Source: Batrachochytrium dendrobatidis JAM81 (lineage: Eukaryota > Chytridiomycota > Chytridiomycetes > Rhizophydiales). From it: a DNA stretch of 64,000 nucleotides. Made by a program: the position numbers and the translations under genes. The notes under the pieces are model-generated. The model was not told where the DNA came from, made no database searches, and saw only the letters and a list, made by a program, of their open reading frames with translations. Of this stretch, positions 48,876 through 61,295 are shown one piece after another (within the stretch, counting starts at the first letter, position 1; every line of letters begins with the position of its first letter). The DNA is taken from assembly GCF_000203795.2 (NCBI RefSeq), contig NW_006281118.1:186001-250000 (forward strand). The letters are read 5' to 3'.

Positions 48876-49281
48876 TTGCAGCCATATTGATGTAAATGGA
48901 TCACTAAATAACAGTGTTGGTGTGTGATAAACAGTTGCATTACTGACATGTGTCATCATTGTTGTTGAACTAGATTGCGATTGTATTCGAGATTCAGGAT
49001 ACAACAAATGTGTGTACAGAGTTGTATTGACAACATTGACAGTCAAACACAATACATGAATATGGGTTCAAACTTGGTGATTGTGCAATGTATGATTACT
49101 AAGAGTGCACAAAGTGTAGATTTAACACTATAGTCTGATTGTGTGTCATGATGATAGTCGTTGTATATCAAACAAGTAATGCAGTCAATGTGTAGTAATC
49201 ATTGTATATTGCAATGCATAACACAGCTACTGCACGATGAATATCAAAGTGATCCATTTTACATGAATACGGTTGTAAAAC
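48876..49281. mobile_element. MITE-like element, copy 5
   Basis: The left end GCAGCCATATTGATGTAAAT with GGATCACTAAATAA mirrors the right end (reverse CCGTATTCATGTAAAAT, then GGATCACTTTGATAT) over about 30 bases. It shares the GAGTTGTATTGACAACAT block with copy 1. It lies about 320 bases before the 49599 gene. Confidence 0.6.
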
Positions 49282-49479
49282 AAAGCATTTGTGGCTGCAC
49301 AACACTATTGAAGGGTGATTTTCAATATACCTGATAAAAGGGTCGTAAAAGCATAATTCAATCGACACGATCATCAAATTGATCAATATGATATTGTGAT
49401 TAGGGAGCAGCATACTGTCTAGTTTGATATTGGCTCACCACAAGCAATCAAGTAGTCCTGTATAGTCGGTTAACCTATA

Positions 49480-49492
49480 AGGGTTAGGGTTA
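49480..49492. repeat. Telomere-like tract AGGGTTAGGGTTA, copy 1
   Basis: Two tandem TTAGGG units plus part of a third. Common eukaryotic telomere motif; a 13-base match can arise by chance, but the same 13 bases recur at 63434. Confidence 0.5.
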
Positions 49493-49598
49493 GTTTGCTA
49501 TACAAAACATACAAATACAATCGAGTGTGTCCAGTCCTATAATTGACATCAGTTTCAACACTACTTGTATTAATAGTTTAAACCCATTGACCAATCTG

Positions 49599-50720
49599 AT
49601 GAAATTGGTTGATATTCTATTCGTACTGACTGCTGCTGCAGCCACTAATGCAATACTGATACCGACTGATAACAATGGTTCACCCAAAGCATCAGGCACT
49701 TCTAGTCGAGTGTCTGACCCAACCAATGAGCCTAATCCAGTTACTTCCAATGAATACCAGCAAGACATAATTGATGCAACTAATTTAAGCATTTTCGACG
49801 AAGACTGGAAATACCTATTTGATTTGATTGATCCAAGCACATCCAATGAAGACTGGCAACAACCGATTGATCAACCCAGTTCAAGCACTTTCAGCCAAGT
49901 ATCTGGTACAGCTGATAAACCTGATTCAAATATTCCCAAAGACTGGCAACAACCAATAGATGTAGCTAGTCCGAGCACTCCCAAACGAAGTCGAAAACGG
50001 CCGATTGATGAACCCGGTTCAAACATTTCCAAACAAAGTCGGAAACAATCAACTGATCAACCCGGTCCGAGTGCTTCCAAACAAAGTCGAAAACAATCAA
50101 CTGATCAACCCGGTCCAGGCATCACTGACAAAGACTGGCAACGCCTAATAGATGAAGTCAATTCAGACGCTTTTGAAGACTGGAAAGAACTGTTTGATAT
50201 AGCTGGTTTAAATACTCCCAGTCAAGTTTCTGACTCAATTGATCAGTCCAGTCCAAGTACTTTTGACAAATACCAACAACAACCAGCTGATCAACCCAGT
50301 CCAAGCACTTTCAACCAAGACCAGCAACACCTAATGGATGCAACTGGTCTAAATATTTCCGACCAAGACCAGCAACAGTCAATGGGACAAGGCGAGTCTG
50401 CCAATACTGTTTCAAATCAAATAGCTGGATTATGCGAAAAATATCAGGAAACCTTTGATCGTATAAAGCAAAAGTTTGTAGAGTCTAAAGAAATACGAAA
50501 GAAAAAACTCAAAGAATATTGTGATTATGAAGCCCTTAGATTCGAACAATGGTCAGCGCTAGAAAGGGGAAAAGAGATATCAGGATCAAGATACGATCCA
50601 AAGGTTGAAGATCAATTGAAACAAGAGTATGCAACGGCAGGCAAAAAGGTGTGGGAGTTAAGGTATCAATTGAAAAGGTTTATGAAAAGGCATGGTTTGA
50701 AATTCGAAGAACCGAATTAA
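49599..50720 (+). CDS. Secreted repeat-containing protein with charged C-terminal helix
   Basis: 373 residues, one exon. A signal peptide (MKLVDILFVLTAAAATNAIL) precedes a long Asp/Gln/Pro/Ser-rich region with loosely repeated DDWQQ/DQPSPSTF units and two near-identical 16-residue SKQSRKQSTDQPGP units (50030-50125). The last 90 residues (about 280-373, CEKYQETFDRIKQKFVESKE onward) are charged and look helical. No known domain. The plan matches the other secreted genes nearby, supporting a local, fast-evolving family. Confidence 0.68.
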   Translation: MKLVDILFVLTAAAATNAILIPTDNNGSPKASGTSSRVSDPTNEPNPVTSNEYQQDIIDATNLSIFDEDWKYLFDLIDPSTSNEDWQQPIDQPSSSTFSQVSGTADKPDSNIPKDWQQPIDVASPSTPKRSRKRPIDEPGSNISKQSRKQSTDQPGPSASKQSRKQSTDQPGPGITDKDWQRLIDEVNSDAFEDWKELFDIAGLNTPSQVSDSIDQSSPSTFDKYQQQPADQPSPSTFNQDQQHLMDATGLNISDQDQQQSMGQGESANTVSNQIAGLCEKYQETFDRIKQKFVESKEIRKKKLKEYCDYEALRFEQWSALERGKEISGSRYDPKVEDQLKQEYATAGKKVWELRYQLKRFMKRHGLKFEEPN

Positions 50721-53537
50721 GATTTGGATTGATGATGTGTCGATGAATTTGATTTTGAATAAATTTAAGCTTTCTGATGTGTTGGTATTTGTCGAGTATT
50801 GTGAATGGATCAACAACCATATCATTGATTGTGTATTGTGTTGAGTATTACATCAACAGTTACTGGATTGTTGATTGATACATTGACATGGTTTGTTCCA
50901 TATACATCAATGACCTGATAACAACCAGTGTTGATTGTAACTATCAATCGCACTTGCAATCACTTGTCAGTTTATGGTTGCATGATACCACCAACTGACC
51001 ATGTCGTGTATTGTACAACAAACGAAGCAATACACTTGTTCAAAGTCTGTCACAAGCAAAATGTGTTTGTCATGTCACTGTCAATGTTGGAAATCACAAC
51101 AGACAATGTTTGATTGAAGGATTTAACACGTCATTACAAAACATCATTGCATTTTATCAAGAATATACTAAAACTAACCAATACGTTAATGTCTTGCAAT
51201 ATATTGTGTTTGACTACAATCACATCCATCATTGTGCAGTTGGTGATATTGCTGAATCAAGATATGAAAGTGATCCATCAAGTGGTTCAATTAAAACAAA
51301 CACTGCAAACCATTCAATCAATGTTGGAAATTGTGTTGGAATACTGAATGGACAACACTTTGAGTAAAATACAAGTCAATATACAGTAATGCTGTCTATA
51401 CTATGTATACTGTGGTTAGTGGAAATGATTACTCGTATCCAATTTCAGATGATGATCAAATAATTCAGACTTGCAAGTATTATGAATTTGAACACATCCA
51501 AATTGCTGAAACGTTTGTTACTGAATCTAGAAACCCATATCCAACAATGACAAATAAGCAGTGTCAAAACAGAAATCAATTGGATGCATTATCAACAATT
51601 AGTGAACATGAAAACAACAAAACATATGACATATGACAGGACATTTCAAACAACTTGTTTTCTAGAGCAACTATAAATGCCATTCATTGACTCGATCAAA
51701 AACTACAACAATTACTTGCAATGCATCAAAATTTGGCATCCATATTTGACATCCATATCCAGTTCAACAACAGGAAGCGTCAAACAAGTGGTATCATGAT
51801 TACTATTCACAAAACAAGCAAATTGGACAACAGCGCTGTCGCAACTATTATGCTTCAAACTCGGAATCAGAAACGATGCAACTGAAAAAAGTACACAACG
51901 TCGACGAGTATAGTTTATTGAATCATTCAACACCAATATTGTGCACTTGAAAATCAATGACATCAATTCCACCATCTACCAGAAACATGTTTGTTGCGGT
52001 GTGTTATTTGATGTGAATTTTGCACCAGTATGTTCATGTCTGATACAATTCATGGCTGCTATTGGACTTTGTACGACTGAACCATTGTTCAAATGTGATG
52101 ATGTTTATGCCACTGTTGTAAATCGAATGGGTGCATATTGAAATACACGATATTGTTGTAATAGATTGTAGTATGTCTTGTATGCAAAGTACGACAGTCT
52201 CCCGAGTTTGAATTCATTGTAAATATACACCAGACATTCATCAAACTGAACCTTTTAGTATTTTTGCTTGCTTGAAATAGCTCCAGCAAACAAACAAGCG
52301 TTTCTGCAATGCACATTGTGTATGCTACACCAACAACATCATTGATGGTCAATACACACAAGTATTGTCGATGTACACTTTGAGTTCCAAGACTGTATTT
52401 TTTGTAGCGGGAAAGTCGTGGGAAAGCTGCACATTGAGTTGCACTGTTTTGAGTTCCACTTTAAACATCTGTTCAGCAATCAGTCCATACTTTTGACAAG
52501 CTCATGTATGAATGATGGTTTATCAGTGTTTTTATCAAGACACGGTAAATTGGTTCATGATCAATGATTTGAGTTGGTTACAATGTTACTGCATTGATGA
52601 TATTGAGTGCATCTGAAACAGCAACATCATCACTTGATTCGAGTTTCAAACGATAATTATTGACTGTGTTGGGTCAAACTGCAGATTCACTGCTATTGGA
52701 TTCAGACTCTGTAGCAAGACTTTCTGTGTGATGAAACAGCATCTGAAACAGCACCAATCGTTTGATTTCCAATAATATGAGCATCGTCCATAATAATATC
52801 ATCAGCGGTTTGTGGTTCAGCATTTACCATTATACGAATCCAGTGAATATGTTGATTGTAGGTTTGTAAACAGAGGCTACAAGCCAGCAGTGACATCATT
52901 TGCAGACTTTTGACTTTGAAAGCATTCATAATTTCTGGTATGTTACTATCATACAGCAAGGCACATTGCAGTTGCTCAATTTTTCGACTTTTATTGGCAA
53001 CCTATTATGTATCAGCCACAAATCTGATATTGCAGACTTGTAGATGCTTAAAAATGGGTTTTCAAATTGACTTTTAAGTTTGAGGATCGTGAACATATGA
53101 TGGCATATTGATGGTTGTCATTATTGTCAAGTGTGTTGCAGTTGATTGAAGATGTGATGGAATGAATCAATATTTGATTGTGTTGTTTATTAACAAGAAA
53201 GTGAGTGTGTTCATAAAATGGAAGAAACCAAGAAAGTCATGTGAATTCCAGTTCAAACGTCATTGTTGATGGTTTTTGATTGTTAAACTATTCAGAAATG
53301 TCTCACATTCACACACTACTAATGTCTCACACAATGCAAGTCAACACTCTCACACTAGTAATGTCTCACATTAATGAGACATTAATTCTGGTGTAAATCT
53401 GACTAATTTCCAAATATTTAAATCGTGTGAATTGTCTTGAAATATCCCAAAATTTTGTTATTTTGACTCGATTAAAAAGTCGATTTTTGTTTCACTTGAC
53501 AAATAAATTGCTTTTTTACTCTTTTTCTTTTCATAAA
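50721..53537. other. Gene-poor stretch with decayed frames
   Basis: Several frames of 60-118 residues with protein-like runs but no intact gene, such as near 50930-51370 and 51940-52140. The block about 51790-51910 is similar to 56350-56460. I recognise no family. A short motif AATGTCTCACA repeats near 53295-53380 just before the CRN gene. Confidence 0.4.
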
Positions 53538-55285
53538 ATGCCAAAACGATACCTCAATGTTGAATACGACACTATTTCTACTGAAATCGATGTGACTGAC
53601 TTTAAAGACCTGAGTGAAGTTCATGATGCTATCAAGGCAAAGTATGGTCCTGCTATGGCTGACATTGATGCTCCTCAACTCCAACTCTACACCAACACCA
53701 ACAAAGACCAACTAATCAACACCTGGGCTTTACTCGACTCTCTTCCTCAATAATACTTTACTCAAGATGGTTATTGTGTTGTTATTGGTTGTTTACCTCT
53801 ACCTATCAGGAACCAAGCAAGAGTACCATTTTTGATGCAGGTTCTACTTCTTTATCAACAGCAAACCATCAAGACTTTTCTCCTAAACGACAACGTACCG
53901 AACCCAATGATTTGACAACCCAATTCAAGTCGTTTGCAAACGCCCAGCTGGTCAATGAATGCATACAGTCGACAGATCATGTCTTTTTCCCATACACCCA
54001 AGACAAAATACAAAAACTATATGTTAGAGAGTGCTATCATGATGTGTTTGGCTTGCTTTTGGATCAAATTGATTGTGGCATGGAATCATTTGCAATATCT
54101 GGAACATCAGGCATCGGAAAGTCACTGTTTTTTGTCTACATATTGCATCGCTTGATGGATGACTTTACCACGAAAACTCTGTCTTTGAAGCCAAACCGGA
54201 TTGTTTATCAAGTGGGATCCTCGTACAAATGCTTTGACTTGCAGCAACAATTCGTCACAGAGCTTGGACTTGAAGTGGCCAATATTGTTTGGAAACAAGA
54301 CACATTGTATGTTGTTGATGGACACACGACTCCAATGTCATCATGTTGCATTGTATTGTTCATGTCATCTCCTCGGTCTGAAGGATACAAGGAGTTCGTT
54401 AAACAAAAGATGGCAAGGCAATGGTATTTTCCTGTTTGGACTTTGGACGAGTTACAGACTTGCCGACGTCATTGCTATCCGGATGTACCCATTGAGACTA
54501 TCAATGAGAGATATCGCATGTATGGTGGTGTAGCTCGTTCTGTTTTTGATATTGTATCAAATCCAATGGAGAAAGCTTTGACTGATGTTGATGCAGTCAA
54601 AGGGGTACGAAACATTGGATTCACAATCAAAATATCTGCAAATACTCATACATTGCTTCATATCATTGTGTCGGACGATGGACAGTACAGATTCCTGCAT
54701 GCTGATATTGCTTCAAGATATGTTGGAGAACAACTCTGGCAACGTCACTCTGCTCAAATGATTACCAATATGCAGCAAATGTTTGATAGTATTCCAACCG
54801 AGATTTCAAGACATTTGTTTGAAATATACGGACATGTGGTTTTTTGTACTGGTGGACAAACTCTCAAATGCAGATGCCTGAAAGATGGTACAGTGACAAA
54901 GATTACTTTGGATGCACTCAATGGCCAACGAATTACATTTGGAATAGATACTATTCCTACTGCTGCAGCACTTGATGGCAACTATTACGAACCGACAGAT
55001 GACGATAGTTTTGCAGCAATTGATTCACTCAGTCGACAGGGAATGTTCCAATTTACAGTTGCTGCTGAACATCTAATTCGCGAAGTTGATATTCTTACAA
55101 AACTGTGCAATTTGTATGATGAACCCAAACTTTATTTTGTTGTTCCGCCTCACCAGTTTAAAGGGTTCAAAAAGCAGACTTTCAAACCAATTGATGGCAC
55201 AGATCAGGTACAACCCATTCATGGATTGATGCAATACGTTATACAACTCCCACTAATACAACCAGATTTGAAGAGTAGAAAGTGA
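53538..55285 (+). pseudogene. Crinkler (CRN)-type effector locus, interrupted by stop and frame change
   Basis: The first part (53538-53753) encodes a 71-residue CRN-like N-terminal domain, starting MPKRYLNVEY, with the KYGPAMADIDAPQLQ and NTWALLDSLPQ blocks. It meets TAA at 53751. Sequence similar to the rest of that domain continues past the stop, then the reading frame shifts in about 53800-53820 into the long frame ending at 55285. That part has a putative basic NLS (PKRQR), an ATP-binding P-loop (GTSGIGKS) and a LYVVDGH Walker-B-like segment, as in CRN-type NTPase effectors. No intron explains the break, since there is no GT between about 53700 and the stop. CRN proteins act inside host cells; this copy is probably non-functional or the break is an assembly error. 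Confidence 0.75.
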
Positions 55286-58200
55286 TAGTTGTATTTTACA
55301 ACTGAAATGGCATATTTTCAACCATTCCAACCATTCCAATTATTTGATAATTCAATGTTGTTAATAAAACTGGCATCATGCAATTGTGTCCATTCAAGGG
55401 ATTGAGATGCATTTAACATGAAAGTTCCAAATTCAAGTTTACTATTGTAACATACGCTTTTTGACAAATAATGGCTCTGTTGACACATCCTTGTACCATC
55501 TAATCGTGTCCGATTGAAGCATCAAGTATGAGTTTGGCAGACAACTTGCAACTTTAATCAACTTGTATACGGTAAGCATTTTGATAATGTCGGCATTTGT
55601 CAGGATATCACACCTGACAACTTTGAATCAAATTTAGCAGTGATTATAGGTGAAAACACCAATCTAGCACAACAACAATTCCAGACAATTCCAGACAATC
55701 CGATTCTGATTAGTTCTAAAACCAGAATTCACATTGTAACCACAACCCAAATGCGTTCAATATCAATCACAATCATCATGGACGAATGTATCAAAGTATG
55801 TCGTCAACTTTTGAATATTTTAGCAGTCTTGCTTAAAACAAGTGGTATCATCCAGTGCACTACATATACTACTCATGATCATTGACAACTGATTGTGTAG
55901 CAATAGTGTTAGTGTATTGTGAACAAAGTATTGATGATGGAATAACACACATTTTGGGCATGATACTAGAAACACACAAACTTCAAATAACCATGCAACT
56001 ATATGTTCAAACTCTGCTCCAAATATATGTTGTTGTATACAGCAAACCTGGTAAAGTGTTGTATTTTGTCATGGCTGCATTGTTCCGAGACATAATTCAA
56101 GGCTTGTTACAATGGGTTACCGGATTTGATATCCAATAGATTTGATAAAAGTGTTGCAATTGACATTTATGTTTGTGGATAACAATATTTTGGAATCAAC
56201 TCGTTCAACTTGGAAATCAATTGGATTTCTTGCTGATATCAATGTCAGTTCAACTCAATTGATTGGAGTAGCACTCGAGTGCTTGCAGTATTGACTTTGG
56301 TTCAAACAGTAATACACAGTGACACACTGATTATCATTTCAGTGAAAATGATACAGAAATGATCATTCCCAAAACAAGGAATCTGAATGACTGAAACACT
56401 GCGCTTATTATGCTGATAATTCAATACATGAAATGGCAATCGAAAATGTACAACATGTACATGTCAAATACATGTCAAACATAGCATCATTTTACAGTAT
56501 GATTTACAGCTGATACAACTGATACAGTTATTAATATGGGTTGGCTTGTAAATGTGTTTGTGTTGAAATGGCTTGAGCAACAATGTTGAACATCAATTTC
56601 GCTGTTTAAAAAGTTGCTCAAGCCACTATACAACAACCAAGACCATTAAAAATGGACATTTATGCATTTATTATGTATTTAGTGTTGTTTCAACTCGACA
56701 TATTACACGTCTTGATAGTGTGTTATATATCTCAACGACATTTGATCAGTCGGTAGTTTGTGGCAAATAATGAATTAGAGTGGTGTTTTGCTCTGTTTAC
56801 AGATTGTTTGGCATTTGATTATTTAGTGTAGTGTGGTTAGTATTGGTCAGACAGTGTAATACACACTGATTGAATATCAAATACAACACTGGTGACAATA
56901 TGAACACACATGCTTGTCAGTTTCAACCGTATCCTAGATATCAACCAAGTTTTGTCCAACAAACTTTGTACAAGTGTCGTGCAGTGTGATGGTAAATTGT
57001 CTGATGACAACGATATACGTTTTTTGATGACTTGTATTTGTAACTTTTGAACGATTTGTGGTTGAGATCCGCATGTTTACAGTCTTTTACCGATGTTTTG
57101 CAAAAAAACATGGTTTGACTGCATGACAATGTCAAATCCAAAATTGCATTTGGAGACAAATTGCCACTAAACATACTATGTATATGCATGGATAATGACA
57201 TGACTGATATTCAGTGTATTCATGATACAAGCATCAATGCTGGTTTATTGGATGCAATCGCAACAGCTGGTGTCAAATATTCAGGCTGGGATTCAACAAG
57301 ATGCGACCTAATTGTCAGATCAATGGTTTTGAAAATATATAGTATTTTCAAACCCAACACATTTTGGATTTGGTGGACTGACTACAATCAAGACCATAAC
57401 ACTGTTCAACAATCACAGACTCGATGCCAACGACATGCATGCAGTATATGATTTGTAGCTTTGTAAAAGTTCCGTTTCGTGAATGTGGTGATATTGTTGA
57501 CCTCGCGAGCAATCACTCTAAACTATACGACTATTTTTACAATAGAATCAATGCCAATACACATGCTTGTCAACACAATAGTTTTTGGATGATTTTGACA
57601 ACATTTGGATGTGGTATTGAATTGGTTATAACATCAAAACCAACAGCGACAGTATCTTGGATCATGACTCGTCCAAAAGTTGTGCAGATTGTGCGAATCG
57701 ATTTTCAAAACAATTTTCAAAACATATGTTGATTGATTATTGTAGCTGCCAACACTGATGAATTAGCAACAACCAACTTGGCGGTGACTTGTCAATGACT
57801 TGTCAGCAGTTTGGAGTGATTTTGATGATTTGGGTTATATGATTTGTAATATTTATCGAGTAAGCTTGTTTGGCCAGCTGTAACGACCAATGATGATTTA
57901 GTCTTGGTTCAACGATTGATCAAAACCCAAACCTGAATGCCAAAAACTGAAAATTGAAAAATACGCTATACTCGATGGTTTGTTTGTCTGGTGAACACCA
58001 ATGTGCAATGACTACTCTTGAAATAGTGTCATGACAATGAGTCTTGTATTTTTGTCAAACTCCTGGTATATGAGATCATGCCACTTTTATTGCAGGCAAA
58101 TAAATGACTAAAAACACGAAACAATTGCCAATTGACCTATCAATCATACCATTGAGTACCATGTAAATCCAACATGTCAAAGTAACCAATCATGCAATGA

Positions 58201-59608
58201 TTTACTGAAACTACCGTGTCCATAAACGTATTGGGCAGGAATATTGCACTGACAGTCATCAGTCATTCAAGATTATGACAACCTGGCGCAAAGACTTGAA
58301 GTTGGTTTTCAAAACCTTGATCAAAACCTGTACTAATGATATCATACATTTGTTTGTTCATGTCATTAATATACATATCGCTGATAAGTAGACAATCATG
58401 CAATGTTACATTCATCCACTATATAGTTGAACGAGTTTTGTCCATGATTGTTCATTGATGATCATCTCCGATCAACACTTGTTATTGGTCAAAATGTAAT
58501 CGAAACTATTTGTTGAAACACCTGCCATCACTTGATGATTTACATTGGGTATTAGTCTAGCACTGAACGTTGTCCATTATTCAAACATGCAAACCACCCA
58601 CCATTGTACACATGATGTTTGGTCTGGGTTGCACATCTTGGATAAATAGTCTGACTAATTTAGTTGTGAATATCGGTTGAAAAACTGGTATTATTTGGTG
58701 TCCATATGTTGTTTATAGTATTGGGAATATGGGGAATATTGAATCAACATTGAATCTATTCAACATACCATGTCACACTGTACATTGGTGTTGATGCATG
58801 ACCAAATGGTTGATAGTTTATGATGTATACACAACAAATAGTTGTTACAAACCATGATTTTCTACATCAAAAATATGAATCTTGCAAAATCGATATGAAT
58901 TGTTGCTATTAAAACCATTTACTACGCTACCACTGTTATTTCCAAAGCTGTTGAATTGGTTGAAATCGTAACTAACCAAATCTACTGAAATATGTCCAAC
59001 AAAACAATCATGTCAATCATGTCGAATGTGATTTATTGATCAGCTATCCGTGAGCCATGAGCCATGATAAATAGAATGAAACTTTGCGGCTTTGATTTGA
59101 ACATTGACAACTATGCAAGTTGGTTTCAAGTTTACTGTGTGCATTGACACATGGCCACACATTGACAGATCAACAGATTACAGCTAGCGACAATCTGAAT
59201 CAACTTTGGATGATATATATTTATATTTCAACAACCATTTTGACATGGTTTGAATCACTCGGACAAATCAAATACACGACCAATTGAACAATCAGTCAAG
59301 TATTTGGTATACAGTAGCAGTAGCAGTATATGCTGTAGTAATGGATTGTATATGTGATGATAATTATCCATGATCAGGGTAATGATCTGACACTACCTGA
59401 TCACTGGATATATGACCGCAATCGAAGAGATCAACACAGCATACTAGTGAAGTTGATTTTCCACCAACAGCGATGCTTGTTATTGATCCACCCTACGGTG
59501 TGTTTTCGGCTTTGTTGACCCTACATGGTGTATTTGGCGTTTTCTAAATATTCATTTGAAAGTGTTGATTATCACCCTTGAAACTGTCGTCATTATAAAA
59601 CGGCAGTC
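55286..59608. other. Long gene-poor region (4.3 kb)
   Basis: AT-rich with many TTGAT/ATCAA words and only short frames. Partial protein-like frames lie near 55640-56140 and 57160-57730, broken by stops, and the 56350-56460 block resembles 51790-51910. I see remains of decayed genes but no intact gene, RNA gene or clear repeat array. Confidence 0.45.
59594..59600 (+). promoter_or_regulatory. TATA-like box unusually close to the start of the aspartyl-protease-like gene
   Basis: TATAAAA ends 8 bases before the ATG at 59609. If this is the TATA box, transcription would begin downstream of that ATG and the in-frame ATG at 59651, which still leaves a hydrophobic signal segment, would be the start. 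Confidence 0.35.
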
Positions 59609-61295
59609 ATGTACCGGATTCAACCCATTTTCATCACACTACTCGGTACAATGTTGATTACTCTAGAATGCGTTATACTTGCGTTACAGGCGGTTGCTGC
59701 AGTTCGACTTGCATTACATTCACCAATTGGGATTGCCAGTCAATCAAGCAATAGGCTATCAAAACGATCACCCGTTGAATTGGGTGATGATATCAAGAAA
59801 TGCTACACAATGAAAGTCAATGTTCATGGAGTCAGTGTATGTATCATGTCATGCCATTTATTGTAGTTTGATATCAATAATATTACATTTAATCAATCTC
59901 ACTTGTTTAAAATAGTTGGATTTATATGTCGATTCAACAATGTCCGATACAATCTTGCCACTTTCTAGTTCAAGCAGCGATGTGAGTTTGACTCCGCAAC
60001 ACACTCCAAGTGGGGAACCCGTTACTATAGAGTACAAAGGCGAAGAGTATAAAGGAATTAGTTCCGACACCGATGTGACGATTCCGGGTACTAGTATAAC
60101 TGGCATCAATTTACCAGTAATATCAGTTGAAAAACAATCACCAGATCTAGTTGGTATCAATCCAGAGTTTGATGGAGTATTTGGCTTTGCCTATTCCTCG
60201 TTGTCAAAACATCATCCACCAATCACTGTGTTGGATAGTTTGTACAAAGATGGTGTCATTCCTAATAACGAGATTGGTCTTCAACTATGTCCTTCTGATA
60301 TTCTGCATGAAAGTTTCATCAATATAGGAAACACGGACATAACTGCAAAATGCGGAACAGATGGAACAAGTCTTATATGGGTAGAGTCACCAACAACCGA
60401 TCGCCATACTGTCAACATCAAGAATATACTAATCGATGACGAACCAGTGGAGCTGCCCGAGAGATTTCAGCAAGTTGTGGAAAACGGACGTACTTTGTAT
60501 TCATATATACATACATGCTTTATACATATGCGTTTTCCTGAAGCGGTCGTGTCAACGTTGGTCAATGCTATTCTTGATAGTGGTGCGATCACTGTCAAAA
60601 ATAATATGCTTGAGCGCAGGCACAAGCTCACCCCGGAAGATATTGATAACATATTTTGGAAACTTCATCTAATGATTAGATCCAATTTTCGTATTGATTG
60701 GGACAAGCTGCCGTCGCTCACAATCGTAATGTATTCTGAAACCCCCGTAACTGATGACAATCGCAATTCTGTTGTAGCAATCAAATTGGGTCCCAAAGAC
60801 TACATACAGATAATTGATTCTAAACATGGTAAATAGCTGACAATTAATGTATGCAATGTGTTGTTTGATTAACCTGACTAATATACATGTTGGATTATAG
60901 TCATGTTTTCTGTAGAAGTTGGTCCAAGTGACAATGCAATTCTTGGTACATCATTTATGAACCGACTTGGATTGACATTTGATCGAGCACATACACGCAT
61001 TGGGTTTGGTCCTGGATGTGGATGTGAGACTGCGACTGATGGATATCCTACCATCTCGAATGCTGATCAGGTGCTCTGGCCATTACCACAGTAAGTTGTT
61101 TGATATTGATATGTGAATGTGTTAATTGATATACTGATACTGATCATGAATTTGATGCATGCTGTTAGATTGCCTGAACAACCAAGTACTTCAAGTTCAG
61201 ATGGCACATCTACTCTCGGGATATTGTCGCAACTTGGTAGTGCTCTCTGTGGTAGTAGACGACCAAAGTTTAATTACGAGAAAGCTGGTGACTAA
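59609..61295 (+). CDS. Secreted pepsin-family (A1) protein with altered catalytic motifs
   Basis: Four exons, 59609-59836, 59916-60828, 60901-61090 and 61169-61295, joined in frame, 485 residues. A hydrophobic leader and a short propeptide-like region lead into a pepsin-like fold. Its first active-site loop reads LYVDSTMSDTILP where family members have VDTGSSDTW-type sequence, so the Asp stays but the TG is lost. The second site (VVENGRTLYSYI) replaces the DSG/DTG Asp with Glu. The C-terminal pepsin block (AILGTSFMNRLGLTFDRAHT and RIGFG) is normal. This makes proteolysis unlikely, though the rest of the fold is kept. The C-terminal tail is Ser/Thr-rich and could be cell-wall linked. Start could be 59651 (see promoter). 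Confidence 0.75.

Larger units (their letters stand above)
47825..49598. other. Intergenic between two secreted-protein genes
   Basis: Left part belongs to the segmental duplication. MITE-like copy 5 lies at 48876-49281 and a telomere-like tract at 49480-49492, about 107 bases before the next start codon. No gene recognised. Confidence 0.4.

Noticed and set aside
53427..53537. In-frame extension before the CRN start at 53538
   Set aside because: The CRN N-terminal domain begins at MPKRY; the upstream residues do not resemble a leader of the family and follow a T-rich promoter-like tract.
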